Made by a program: the position numbers and the translations under genes. The notes under the pieces were generated by a model. It saw nothing but the letters and a program-made list of their open reading frames with translations. It searched no databases and was not told the origin of the DNA. Source: Tuctoria greenei (lineage: Eukaryota > Streptophyta > Magnoliopsida > Poales > Poaceae). Taken from it: DNA of 64,000 nt. This document shows positions 11,810-23,940 of the stretch, one piece after another (positions within the stretch are counted from its first letter, which is position 1; every line of letters starts with the position of its first letter). Where the stretch lies: contig JAYESD010000003.1 of the NCBI GenBank assembly GCA_036927565.1, positions 187,073,499 to 187,137,498 on the forward strand, given 5' to 3'.

Positions 11810-12490
11810 TGACGACGGTGGAGACGAGAGCGCGGGACAACGAAGCCGGTCGCATGAGACGGCGATGCAAAGAACGTCGCGGCTGGGCGAACCCTAGCGG
11901 CGAAGATGAATGCGGCGGCTGGACGCGTGGAGTGGCGGGCAATGAGCGGTGGCGTAGGGTGGCGGCGGCGCTTAGGGAGGCGGTGGTGGTGCGGCGGCGG
12001 CACTGAGCAGTGGCGGCTATGCTTGTAGCGCAAGGTGGCTGCGGCTCTTAGGGTGGCTGCAGCCGGAGGGCGGCGGCGGCCGGAGGGCGGCGGCAGGGCG
12101 AGGGCATGGAGCGTCGGCGGTGGAGAGGAGGTGACGGGGAGAGAGAAAATGAAAAGAGGCGAAGAGGCGCTAAATAGGTGGGGCCCGAACCCTAGCTCAA
12201 ATTTTAACATCGGATGAACCCGACGTCAGCTGAGAGGTGCATCGGTCGAATGGTACACTAAGAGTATTCCAGAGGCACCTTCGGCATCATATGCTCCGAC
12301 GTTGAAAGGATTAGCATCGGTTGAATTTGACACAACTACAGAAATGTGAACATCAGATGCTCTGATGTTTCTCAGAATGAACTCATCGGCTGATTTGACT
12401 TTCTGACTGAGCTGACCCTTGCACATAAGCACAAACTGATCTGATGATGCTTCTGCCCTAAGCATCGGATAATCCGATGACTACAAAACA
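11810..12490 (-). promoter_or_regulatory. Presumed internal promoter of the copia-1 third ORF: palindromes, TATA-like site, CT-rich leader
   Basis: Reading leftward there are degenerate palindromes of the LTR type (CATCGGATAATCCGATG at about 12463-12479, CATCAGATGCTCTGATG near 12351, half-sites at 12205 and 12240). A TATTTAG near 12170 follows, then a CT-rich leader and a GC-rich region before the ATG at 11803. The layout resembles a plant core promoter. Function is inferred. Confidence 0.5.
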
Positions 12491-13087
12491 ACAACATCCC
12501 ATATATGTCCTTTGACTCAAACAAGCAAACAAAGAGAAACACATGTCTTAGGACTTTTTGGGCAACCCCTAACCCCTCAAAAAGACTAGTTGCCAAAAAC
12601 TTGGCTAAGCCCTAAAGCAAATAGAACATCGAAAAATCAAGGAAGAAATCCAAATAAAATGTAAGGCCCATGCTTTGTGAGCTAGAGGATGAAGACTTCT
12701 ATCTCTTTAAAGCATGTTCCTTTAGGCATTAACGCACCTAACACTTTGTTCTTTCCACATCATATGAGTTGAGATATTGCATTTCAAACAAGTCTCTTTC
12801 TCATCAGGTGGGTTCCCCTTTGTGACAATCTACCGTATGCAATGCCAAACAATTTAATGCAGGAAATTAAACATGAGTGCAAGTCTATATGGCAGGCATC
12901 ATGCAAGACATAATTAAATCTATCTTGCCAAATTTGAACCTTTCAAAGGCTTCTTCAGGGAGAGCCACTCTCCAAGTCTTGAGGAAACCCAAAAGAACCT
13001 CCATTCCAAGCTAACCCTTGCTCACCCCTATCCTTTGAAAGTTAGACAAGACCTATATGTGATGCATTCTTACATGACCATGGCAAC
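12491..13087 (-). other. Untranslated spacer between pol and the third-ORF promoter of copia-1
   Basis: There is no ORF, repeat or RNA gene that I can recognise. Pol ends at 13088. Confidence 0.5.
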
Positions 13088-16000
13088 TTACATGACGTTC
13101 GATGCATCTAGCACATTTAATTCACTCCTTAGTCTAGAAAAAGTTTTCTCATCAAGTGGTTTAGTGAAGATATCCGCCAATTGTTCTTCGGACCTAACAC
13201 CTCGCAAAGAGATGTCTCCCTTAGCTTCATGGTCCCGCAAGAAATGATGGCGAATATCAATGTGCTTAGTGCGGAAGTGTTGAACGGGGTTTTTAGCAAT
13301 CTTAAATGCACTTTCATTATCACAAAGGAGAGGCACACAACCAAGTTTAACACCAAAGTCCAAAAGGGTTTGCTTAATATAAAGGATTTGAGCACAACAT
13401 GCACCGGCCGCTATATATTCCGCTTCCGCAGTGGACAAAGCAACGAAGTTTTGCTTCTTGCTAGACCAAGATACTAGGGAACGCCCAAGCAAGTGGCACC
13501 CTCCGGAGGTACTCTTGCGATCCACACGGCATCCGGCAAAGTCTGAATCCGAGTAACCCAAGAGATGGAATTTAGCACCTTTGGGGTACCACAGGCCTAT
13601 AGTAGGGGTATGCTTGAGATACCGAAGTATCCTAAAGACCGCATTCCGATGCGATTCTTTAGGTGCTGCTTGAAAGCGAGCACACAAGCATACACTAAAC
13701 ATGGTATCGGGCCTAGATGCGGTAATATAAAGCAATGAACCAATTATAGAACGGTAATTAGATTGGTCAACAGGTTTACTGTCGTTATCCACGTCAAGAT
13801 GACAATTTATTGCCATTGGAGTGCTTCTTGAGCTACAATCTCCCATCTCAAATTTCTTCAAGAGGTCCTTGGTATATTTTTCTTGATAGATGAAGGTCCC
13901 CTCTCGAAGTTGCTTGATTTGAAATCCAAGGTAGAATTTGAGCTCTCCAATCATCGACATCTCGAATTCCCTAGACATCATTTTGCCAAACTCATGGCTA
14001 AGAGCTTCGTTAGTTGAACCAAAAATAATATCATCGACATAAATTTGACAAACAAATAGTTCTCCATCGATGTCTTTGGTGAAGAGTGTAGTGTCCACCC
14101 TCCCGATCTTGAATCCTTGCATGATCAAGAAATCCCGTAGTCGTTCATACCACACCCTAGGTGCTTGCTTGAGCCCGTAGAGCGCCTTGTGCAACCTAAA
14201 CACATGATTGGGATTCCTCAGATCTTCGAACCCAGGAGGTTGTTCAACATAGATAAGCTCATTAATATAACCATTAATAAAAGCACTTTTCACATCCATT
14301 TGATAAATCTTTATATTATGATGTGATGCAAAAGCAAGAAGTATACGGATGGCTTCTAGTCGAGTGACCGGAGCAAATGTTTCTCCAAAGTCTAGTCCTT
14401 CAACTTGCGAGAAACCCTTGGCCACAAGTCTTGCCTTGTTGCGGATCACAACACCGTTCTCGTCTTGTTTGTTGCGGTACACCCACTTTGTCCCGATGAC
14501 GTTCTTGTCCTTGGATCGCTCCTCCGACACCCAAACTTCATTGCGGATGAAGTTGTTGAGTTCTTCTTGCATGGCCATCACCCAATTTGGATCTTGGAGT
14601 GCTTCCTCAATGTGAGTGGGTTCTACACATGAAACAAACGAGTAGTTCTCACAAAATGTAGCGAAATGGCGAGAACGTGTACTTACTCCCCTTGACAGAC
14701 TTTCGATGATTTGATCAATCAAATGAACCTTGGAGATGCGTCCATGCCTCATAAGTTGTTGTGAAGCACTTGGCGGTGGTGATGCGTGTTGCTCTTCTTG
14801 TGGTCTGACTTGATCATAGACTTCTTCTTCTTCTTGATGTTGTGTGGCTTGTGAATCTTGTGTTGGCAATGGACCATCTTTTTCTTCTTCATCAACTTGA
14901 GGTGCCATAGATGTGTTGATGTTGGAACTTGAAGCTCCCCCTTGATCATGGCTCTCCTCAACTTTAGGCTTGATGTCTCCAATGATCATGTTCTTCATAG
15001 CTTCTCATAGAGGCTCATCATCTATTTCATCATGACCAAAACTCTCCTCTTGGGAGCCATTAGTTTCATCAAACTCAACATCACAACTTTCCTCAACTAA
15101 ACCGGAGCTTTGGTTGAATACTCGATATGCTTTTGAGTTTGATGCATAACCAAGAAAGATACCAACATCACATCTTCTTTCAAACTTACCAAGCCTTTTC
15201 TTGCGGTAGATGTAGCACTTGCACCCGAAGACTCGGAAATAGGAGATGTTGGGCTTTCTCCCAATGAGAAGTTCGTACGGAGTCTTTTGAAGTAGTCAAT
15301 GTAGATAGACCCGATTTGCGGCATGGCACGCCGTGTTGATTGCTTCGGCCTAAAACTTCTCGGACGTGCCATAGTCATCAAGCATTGCTCGTGCAAGAGT
15401 GATGAGAGTCTTGTTCTTCCTTTCAACGATACCATTTTGTTGAGGAGTGTATGTGGCTGAAAATTCATGTTTCACGCCTTCACGATCACACCACTCTCCA
15501 ATGTTGTAGTTCTTAAATTTGGTGCCGTTGTCACTCCAGACCTTGATGATGGGAAGTTGAAATTCCCTTTGGGCATGGTTAGCGAAGGTCTTGAACACTT
15601 CCAGTGTTTCACTCTTGTCACCTAGAAACAAAGTCCAAGCATAGCGAGAGTAGTCATCAACTATAACAAGACAATAGAGATTACTACCAAGACTTTGATA
15701 TGTGGACGGTCCAAAGAGGTCCATGTGGAGCAACTCAAGTGGCTTGGAGGTTGACACCATTGTCTTCATCGGGTGGTGAGAAGCAACTTACCTCCCGGCT
15801 TGACAAGCGCTACAAAGCTTGTTCTTCTCAAAGGTGACATCCTTCATGCCGGTCACCATCCCGAGCTTGAATGACTTCTTGAGCTTGCTCATTCCAATGT
15901 GAGCTATGCGTCGATGCCATAGCCAACCAAAACTCGTCTTGGTGAAAAGACAAGTGGTCAAGCTAGCATCCTTGTCGGAGAAGTCTACTAAGTAGAGATG

Positions 16001-16342
16001 TCCATGTTGAAATCCTTTGAAGATTAGTTCTTTGCTCGTTTCACTAGTCACAACAACATCATTCTTGCTACAGGTGCATGTTAGTCCAAGATCACATAAT
16101 TGTGCAATAGAAAGCAAATTGAAACTAAGTGACTTAACATACAATACATTGGAAATAGATAAATCATTTGAAATTGCAATCTTACCCAACCCAATTACCT
16201 TCCCCTTAGAGTTATCACCAAAGGTGACTTGTTCATGATTGTCGGGGTTCTCTATGGAGGTGAACATACCATCGTTGCCGGTCATGTGTTGAGTGCACTC
16301 GCTATCGAGTACCCAATGCTTTCCTCCGGCTTTGTAGTTCAC
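13088..16342 (-). pseudogene. Copia-1 pol: protease, integrase, reverse transcriptase, RNase H
   Basis: Everything reads in one frame with several stops. The protease motif is LDSECTQHMTG (16300 region), in which the usual Gly after Asp-Ser is Glu. The integrase zinc-binding part (LWHRRIAHIG...LCSACQAG) ends at a stop at 15788. The integrase core (15350-15769) has HMDLFGP, SDNGTKF and QQNGIVERKN. RVT_2 reverse transcriptase and RNase H occupy an open 636-codon stretch (13088-14998) with QIYVDDIIFGST and LSTAEAEYIAAG. At least four stops (15788, 15350, about 15295, about 15000) interrupt the polyprotein, several in contexts explained by C-to-T changes of Gln, Trp or Arg codons. Gene order PR-IN-RT-RH defines copia. 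Confidence 0.93.
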
Positions 16343-16356
16343 CTACACACATGAAT

Positions 16357-18480
16357 TCAATTTTTGATTTTAGGCACCCAAGCCAACTTAGGTCCTTGTA
16401 TGTGTGATACAAGTGTTTTTGGGACCCAAAGTTGTTTGGGGAGCTTCCCCTTCATGTCCTTCATGTCCTTGCCAATGAATCTTGCCTTCACCTTACCATC
16501 TACTTTACTCAAGAGATAATAGTGATCATTAAAGGTAGACTTGTAGTTAGTAGGCAATTTTGGAGAAGGCCGGTTAGGAAGAGGACACTCCCTTGTATGG
16601 TGACTGGTGACCTCACAATGTTGGCAATAGGAACCAACTTCCTTGATGAAACTTGTTCTAAGCTCCGGTGAGGGCACCTTTCCTTTGTTAGGCACCGGGA
16701 AGGATCCAAGTCCTCTCTTGTTGAAGGCCCTTGCTTGTTGGAAGAGGATTTCTTTGTGCTTGACTTCTCCCTTAGATAGTCTTTCCACACTAGTGCGGAG
16801 ACTTTCAATTTCATCCATCAAATCCTTCTCCCTAGCATTCTCTTTCAAGGGCAAAGACTTATGCAAGACATTAGTGGCATGAGAAACAATAGATACCTTA
16901 TCATTAAGGGTTTCTTTCTTTATAGTTTTCAATTCTTGATCAAGAACCTCATAAGCAAGGTTAAGTACTTGATGCTCTTAGATTAACTCATTGTGCTTTC
17001 CCAAGAGTGCTTGGTGTGCTAAGTCAAGCTCATGATGATCTAGCTTGATTTGAGCCTTATCCTCCTCAACTTGCTTGACATGAGATTTGAGCGTGTCATG
17101 CTCCTTAAGTATGCTTTCATACTTGTCAAGCAAATCGAGGTTAGCACTCTCAAGTTTAGCACGAGCTTCTTCAAGAGCCTTGACCTTACTCTTTTCCCTT
17201 TTAATGATAGTGTGGTATTCATTTATCAATGAAGCTAAGTCATCGGGGGAAAGCTCATCATCGCTAGAGTCATCACATACCTTGGTGTTACCTTTTGCCA
17301 TGAGGCACATGGGAGGTGGATGAAGAGATGAATCATCATTGTTGGCAATAGCAAGGCCGGCCAAGCTCTCTTCTTCAACTTCACTCTCTTCATCACTAGA
17401 TTCTTCGTTGGTGATCCATTCATTTGCCTCACACATGAACACCTTTTGTGGACCCTTTCTCTTTTTTGGGAAGAGTTTTGCCTTTTTGCCTTTGTCATGC
17501 TTCTTCTTCCCAAAGAACCTTGGTTTGGGCTTGTCCTCTTCATCATCCCCACTATCCTTAAGCTTGTGATGCTTGCCCTTGTGGCTCTCTCTTCTTTTGT
17601 CCGGTTTTGGACAATCATAGGAGATGTGACCTTGATCTCCACAATTATAGCAAGTCTTGTTGTCATCTCTCCTTGGTAGAAATGCTTTCTTTTTGAGATC
17701 AAAGGTGTATCCCTTCTTGGCAATCTTGGAGTTTAAGCGGGAGAATTTTCTCATCATTAATGCAAGCTCATCATCGTCATCTTCACTTGATACTTTCTCT
17801 TCTTCACTTGAGCTAGGCTCAACCACTTTCTTTTTCTTGGGATTTGTTTTCTTGGTGGAAGCCTTTAGAGCAATTGTCTTTGAAGATGATTCCTCCATCA
17901 TCCCAAGTACACTCATCTCATGAGCGCGAATCTCTCCAATAAGTTCCAAAACTTCAATGTGATCAAGAGATTCCTTTTGAAGCATGGAGTTGATGATGTT
18001 GTACTTTGGCTTAGGAAGGAGCATAAGAATCTTGCGGTTGATGAGTCCCTTGCCAAGAGAAGCAATATCAAGATCATTAATTTCCTCAATAAGCACATTC
18101 AAGCGAGAAAACATTTCATTGACATTTTCATGAAGTAGCATATTGAACTCATCATATTTGGCCTTAAGCATATGATACTTTAGTTCTTTGACACGAGAAG
18201 AACCCTCATGAATTTCAATCAAGCAAGCCCAAATTTCACAAGCTTTTTCTTTGCTAGCAATCCTAGCAAACACATCTTGACTAATGCATTCATAAATAAC
18301 ATTTCTAGCTTTTGCATCCCACTTGACTTGATCACCTATATAGTTGTGCTCACCAAACCCCGCATGGGTCGCTTCCCATACCTCGGGAGCAATAGCCTCT
18401 ATATAAGCACGCATGCTTGCTTTCCAATAATCAAAGTTCTTGCCCTCAAAGATGGGAACCGAACCCCCAATCTTGGCCAT
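16357..18480 (-). pseudogene. Copia-1 gag, one in-frame stop
   Basis: The ATG at 18480 follows the primer site by about 50 bases. The first 500 codons (to 16978) carry the UBN2/gag_2-type domain, the zinc knuckle CYNCGDQGHISYDC (C-x2-C-x4-H-x4-C), acidic Ser-rich stretches and a C-terminal coiled coil. A TAA at 16978 is followed in the same frame by 16357-16932 with a second knuckle, CQHCEVTSHHTREC. A frameshift then separates gag from the protease. The large gag fits the Sirevirus lineage. Confidence 0.9.
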
Positions 18481-18526
18481 TTTAGCTCTCTAGCGGTGAA
18501 GCTAGAATGATCCAATGAGCAACCTT

Positions 18527-18538
18527 GCTCTGATACCA
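18527..18538 (-). promoter_or_regulatory. Primer-binding site of copia-1
   Basis: The minus strand reads TGGTATCAGAGC two bases after the 5' LTR, the standard complement of the 3' end of plant initiator tRNA-Met. It fixes the orientation of the element. Confidence 0.93.
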
Positions 18539-18540
18539 AT

Positions 18541-20008
18541 TGTAAGGATCGAATGCCCAAGAGGGTGGGGGTGAATTGGGCTTCTTTTCAAAAATTAAAG
18601 CAATAAAAGCTTAACTACTAAAAGCCCAATTCCCTATGCAAACAACCTATGCATTCAAGTGAATAGTAATTTTGCGGTATATGAAATGCATAAGTGTAAC
18701 GGGGAAGAAAGAGTGTGCAAACTCCCGTGGAGACACGAAGACACGGAGATTTATCCCGTGGTTTGACAAGATCGTCAAGACCTTCCTACATCCACGTTGT
18801 GGCACCCACCAAAGGGTATAGCCACTCCCAAGTCAACGAGACCAGTGATCTTCACTAAAAGTCTCCGTTCGCCAACCCCAGCAAGGTGGAGCTCAAGCCT
18901 TGTACAAGTTTGATCATCCGGGCTTCCACAACCGACTTGGCAAGCTCCGAAAGGCTCTCTCCAATAACCGACTGTTACATAGTGAATGCAATCACCAAGA
19001 GACACTCCCTTACAGCTCTCACTAGACTAGATACTCCAATCACCAAGAATGGAAGCACACAAGCATCATCTCTAGCAAGTTCTAGACTATCTCTTGGTGT
19101 ACAAGTGGTGTAAATGATGTAGAAGTGGTAGCTCAATGTCTTGAATGCTTGGTAATGTGTAGAGTAGCTCTGGGTATCAAGACTTATCGAAATGACTGGT
19201 TGAAGGGGTATAAATAGTCAGCTTCTACGAAATAGCCGTTGGAAAAGTAGGCTGACATCACTGTTCTGCAAACATCGGATAATCCGATGTTCTATCTTCA
19301 GTTGTCATCGGTTGAATACAAATTAGCTGATGTCACTGTGTCAGATATGACCGTTGATCGACCGATGTAACATTTGCCTCATCATCGGATGATCCGGTGA
19401 CACTTGATCTAGAATGGTCCAGAAATAATGCTTACTGGAATGATTGACCGATGTGTTATGATTGTACATCGGATGATCCAATGTTACACTTGGTCCAAAG
19501 AAGTTGCTTACTGGAATGATTGGCCGATGTAACACTTGCTTTATCATCGAATGATCCGGTGTGTACTCAAGTCTGAGGTCTTTTTCTGCTGTTGAGCCAA
19601 CTCGACCGATGTAGTCTTTTATGGATACATTAGATGATCCGGTGAGTTGATTTTGTCTGCTTCGAGTTGTTCTAAGTTATTCTTTTGGAATTTGTTCGAG
19701 TGACCTCTTGGACATTGGTTTGAAATGTTCTTCTGATGATGACCAAGTCTTGAGTGCTGTCAATTTCGATGGAATAATTTTGACATATGTGCTTTTTGTT
19801 TTAGTATTCACAAAAATTGATTGACCTCATAAAATAATTTGTTTAGGGGTCTCCAATTGTATCCAATGAGCAGTAGATGATATACATATAGATTTCATTA
19901 AGTGTGATGAGTGATATGAGAGACCTTGCATCCACAAACTCATTAGTAATATCCAACGGTTGTCATTAATCATCGAAACCATACCTCATGGGGGCCTAGA
20001 TGCTTTCA
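18541..20008 (-). repeat. 5' LTR of copia-1
   Basis: It is 1468 bp and matches 7845-9309 throughout with scattered differences, visibly more than the two gypsy-B LTRs show. Its palindrome array is at 19270-19640. The TSD ACATC follows at 20009-20013. Confidence 0.93.
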
Positions 20009-20352
20009 ACATCGCCTATCTCGTCCAGACTCCGCTCGACGCCGCCGCTTCCCGTTCGCCACGCTTTCTGTTCGTCGCCAATCTTAGAGTCTTATTTGAC
20101 GTTGCTGCCGCTCTCCTACGTGCCACCTCTCTCTACAACTCTGTATCGACTTGGTATTACCGTAAAAACCTTGAGGACGACTGGACATCGATTAGCCATC
20201 GACTAGGGTCAATTAGTCACCTTAATGAACAAACCTACATTAGTGGCCCTAATCATACTTGTTATGTCTCTGTAAATTCATTTTATAGAAGACCTTTAAG
20301 GAATATTTGTGGCCAAGTTTTGTAAATCTGACAAAAATTCTATTATTGAAGC
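20009..20352 (+). other. CACTA transposase leader, right of the copia-1 insertion
   Basis: Begins with the TSD copy ACATC (20009-20013). An open 121-codon frame (19960-20325) crosses the LTR border and is therefore not native. The first transposase domain starts at 20353. Confidence 0.5.
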
Positions 20353-23300
20353 ATGGACCGTCGAGCGTGGATGTATAACATGCCAAGACCCGATCCTATG
20401 TACATTCATAATGTTGCAAATTTTATTGAAGCATCCAAGAGACATGCGAAGTTGCAAAAGATAGATGACATATTATGTCCATGTATTGACTGCAAAAATA
20501 AGATTGCTTGGACGGATACTATAGTAATCCGATCTCATTTGGTGAAAAGAGGTTTCAAAAAAAAACTACACAATATGGACAGAGCATGGTGAGTTAGATA
20601 CACATGATGTGGATAAAGATGATGAGAGAGGTTCAGATGATGATAATATTCATATCGATGATGGTAGTGACAATCAAGATGGTGATGATGATGATGAGTT
20701 CGATTGTGAGGAGATGTTGCGTCACATTGAACCATATGTATTGACTTCTATGGGAGCAAGCAAAGGTTTAAGTAAAATAGATACATTGCAGAATGCGGCG
20801 ACGAAGCTTTTATATGATGAATCAAACGGTTTTGATAAAGAGTTTACTACATTGCGTGCAGTCTTAGAACTACTAAAGTTGAAAGCTACGCACGGATGGT
20901 TCGATTATAGTTTCTCTGATCTTTTGAATCTTATGGCAGAAATTCTTCCAAATGCAAATAAACCGCCCAGAAGCACTTATAAAGAGAAGAAACTTCTTTG
21001 CCCGACGGCACTAGGTGTGACAAAAATACACGCTTGTGTGAACAATTGTATTCTGTATCGCAAAGAGCATGAACTCGCAACTAGATGCCCCATTTGTGGT
21101 GTCAGTAGATATAAAAAGGACTACAATCACTAGTATGTTACCAACATGAAAAAATCTCAGAAGTATAAGAAGTTTATTATTTGTCCTGAAGGTGACGATG
21201 ACGATACTTCTAGCGATGCAGACGCGAAGAATAAGAGAAAAATTCCTGCCTTGGTGATGTGATACCTTCCGGTAATTGATCGCTTGAAGCGTTTGTTTTC
21301 AAACCCTAGGGAGGCTGAACTTATGCTTTGGCATTGCGAGCAACGCAAGAAGAATGAAAAACATATACGACACCCTGGTGATGCAACATAGTGGAAAAAT
21401 TTTGATATTCAGTATCCAAAATTTGCAAAGGAAATCAGAAATGTGAGGTTTGCCATGGGTACAGACGGTATGAATCCGTTTGATGAAAAAAGGAGCATAC
21501 CCAGCACATGGCCCGTGGTCTTAACGATGTACAACCTACCAATGTGGTTGTGTCACAAAAGAAAATATATCTTGTTATATGTTCTTATCCAAGGTCCAAA
21601 ACAACCCGACATCGAAATTAATATGTTCTTAGAACCTTTAATGGAAGATATAGCGAAATTGTGGAGTGAAGGGGTACGTACATGGGATGAATACAAGCGG
21701 GAGTATTTCACGCTAAGAGCAATGATATTCGTCACTGTGCATGATTATCCCGGACTGTTTACATTATCGGGACAAATGAAAGGGAAGAAAGGTTGTGCAA
21801 GGTGCGTGGATAGAACTAGATTTCTATACCTCACTTCATCCAGAAATACGGTGTACATGAGACACCGACGGTTTTTGACAGATACACACAAGTATAGGAA
21901 GATGAAAGAACGATTTGATAACAAAATCGAAAAAGATACTGCACCAAAACCTTACAGTGGAAAACTTGTGTTTGAAATGGTCAAGAACATTCATATTGCT
22001 TTCGGTAAGGGCAAAAATTGTAAAGGAATTAACAGAAAGAAAAGTACATCTTCGGATGATACAACTGACATGGCTTTCAAGAAACAATCAATTTTTTTCA
22101 AGTATCTTCCGTATTGAAAGAATCTGGAATTTTTCCATAGTATTTATTTGATGCACGTTACAAAGAATCTATTTGATAGTATCATTGGGACCTTGTTGGA
22201 CATGTCGAGGAAAACAACGGACGGATTAAATTCACGTATGGACCTAGTAAATCTTGATTTGAGACCAGAGCTTCATCCAGTAGAAAAGGCGAACGGGAAG
22301 CATTACCTCCCCCAGCCAGCTACAACTTGACGTTAGATGAGAAAAAAGCAATTTGCGAATGCTTGCGTGGGATCAAAGTGCCCACGAGTTTCTCATCCAA
22401 TATCCGCAAACTAATCTCGATGAAAGACTTGTCTTTATTCGGTTATAATTCTCACGACTGTCACATGATGATGACAGTTTTCCTTGCCATTGCAATAAGA
22501 GTCATCAAACCTGAGCATATAAAAGTTATCATCACACGTTTGTGTTACTTCTTCAATGCAGTATCACAAAAGGTGATAGCACGTGAAGATTTAGACTATA
22601 TGAAAACATACATCGTTGAGACTATGTGCAAGCTTGAGATGTGTTTCCCACCATCCTTTTTCGATATGCAAGTACACCTAATCATACATCTTGTTGATCA
22701 GATAAAAGCATTGGGGCCACTATATTTACATCATATGTTTTAGTTGGAGAGATATTTAGGAGTATTAAAAGATTATGTGCGGAATCGTGCTCACCCAGAG
22801 GGTTCAATTATGGAAGGATACACCACTGAAGAAGTGATTGCGGGTTGCGCTGATTACATCAAAGATGGAAAATTGATAGGTATGCCTATACCAGTACATG
22901 AGGGTAGACTACATGGGAGAGGCAAAGTGGGTAAGAAAACTTTTATCGTTCAAGATTACAAGAATGTACACCGTGCACATTTTGGTGTACTACAACAGCT
23001 CGTAATAGCTGAGTCATACATCGAGGAACACCAAATTGAGCTTCGTGATAAAAACCAAGACCGCACAGAGGACTGGATCATGAAAGAGCACAGAAGATGT
23101 TTCACTGAATGATTAATGGACAAAAATATACCATACGGAAACACTATAGAAGAGGCAACAATGAAGAAGTTAGCTTCTGGCCCATCTGCTTTGGTGACAT
23201 CATGGCAAGCATATGACATCAATGGTTACATATTTTACACTAAAGAAAAAGACGGTAGGAGTGTTGCACAAAATAGTGGTGTCCGTATTGAGGCTTATGA

Positions 23301-23754
23301 TTCACAAGGACAAAAGACCACATACTTCGGGTTCATAGAGGAAATATGGGAACTCAATTATTGTGAAAGAATGGAAGTGCCCGTATTTAAGTGTCAATAG
23401 GTCAGACATCCTGATGGTGTGAAAGTGGACAATTACGGGCTGACACTGGTAGACTTGAATAAAGTGGGTTATAAAGATAACCTGTGGGTTTTCGCCGATA
23501 GTGTTGCACAAGTTTTTTATGTTCAAGATCCAGAAACTGAGAAGATGCATGTAGTTGTTTCTGGAAAGCAAAATATTATTGAGGTTGAGAATGTGGGAGA
23601 TAATAAAGAGGAATATAATCAGTATGAAGAGATGTACCTTTTCACCAAACCAGAAAACATCAAGCGCGTAGAGAGAAGCATTAAAAAGAATTTGAAACCC
23701 TATATGCGAGAAGATGTCAATGCTGGAAAAAATGTATATAGCAATGGGAGATGA
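20353..23754 (+). pseudogene. CACTA transposase (TNP2/TNPD type), decayed
   Basis: Domains in order: Transposase-associated N-terminal domain from MDRRAWMY (20353) with CPCIDCKNK; an acidic linker (20600-20710); the Transposase_21 core from KATHGWFDYSFSDLL through IHACVNNCILYRKEHE and CPICGVSRY (about 20880-21130), on to about 22110; a DUF4218-like region with CFPPSFFDMQVHLIIHLVDQ (about 22640-23110); and a DUF4216-like region (about 23290-23700). Frameshifts near 20562 (A run) and 22315, and stops at 21131, 21260, 21389, 22115, 22741, 23110 and 23398, kill the frame. In active elements this protein cuts at the CACTA ends. Its leader is separated from it by copia-1. Confidence 0.9.
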
Positions 23755-23940
23755 TATATATTATATATATTTGTATCTTTTGAAATCAACTTAGAACAAT
23801 GCTCTATTTCAGCTTTATATAGCATGTTTCAAACATTATTAAATTTAGTATGTGTATATAAATTTCTTCTGATCTATGATGATCAGACTTGCCTTCCAAC
23901 AGCTCGGTTCCAAACAACATCTAGAAGCACAACTCTTGAA

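Larger units (their letters stand above)
7845..20008 (-). mobile_element. Copia-1: Sirevirus-like Ty1/copia retrotransposon, full length, decayed
   Basis: Two LTRs in direct orientation (7845-9309 and 18541-20008) enclose gag, pol and a third ORF, all on the minus strand. The LTRs begin TGAAAGCATCTAGG and end ...GATCCTTACA on that strand. The target duplication is ACGTC / ACATC, one mismatch. A primer site complementary to initiator tRNA-Met lies at 18527-18538, and polypurine tracts adjoin the 3' LTR at 9310. The order LTR-gag-pol-extra ORF-PPT-LTR, the palindromic motifs in the LTR and multiple polypurine runs are hallmarks of the Sirevirus (SIRE/Maximus) lineage. Many premature stops make it non-autonomous. 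Confidence 0.93.

Noticed and set aside
11713..12210. 165-codon Pro/Arg/His-rich minus-strand ORF
   Set aside because: It lies in the GC-rich leader of the copia-1 third ORF; the better start is the ATG at 11803 in another frame, with basic Lys-rich coding like that of copia-2.
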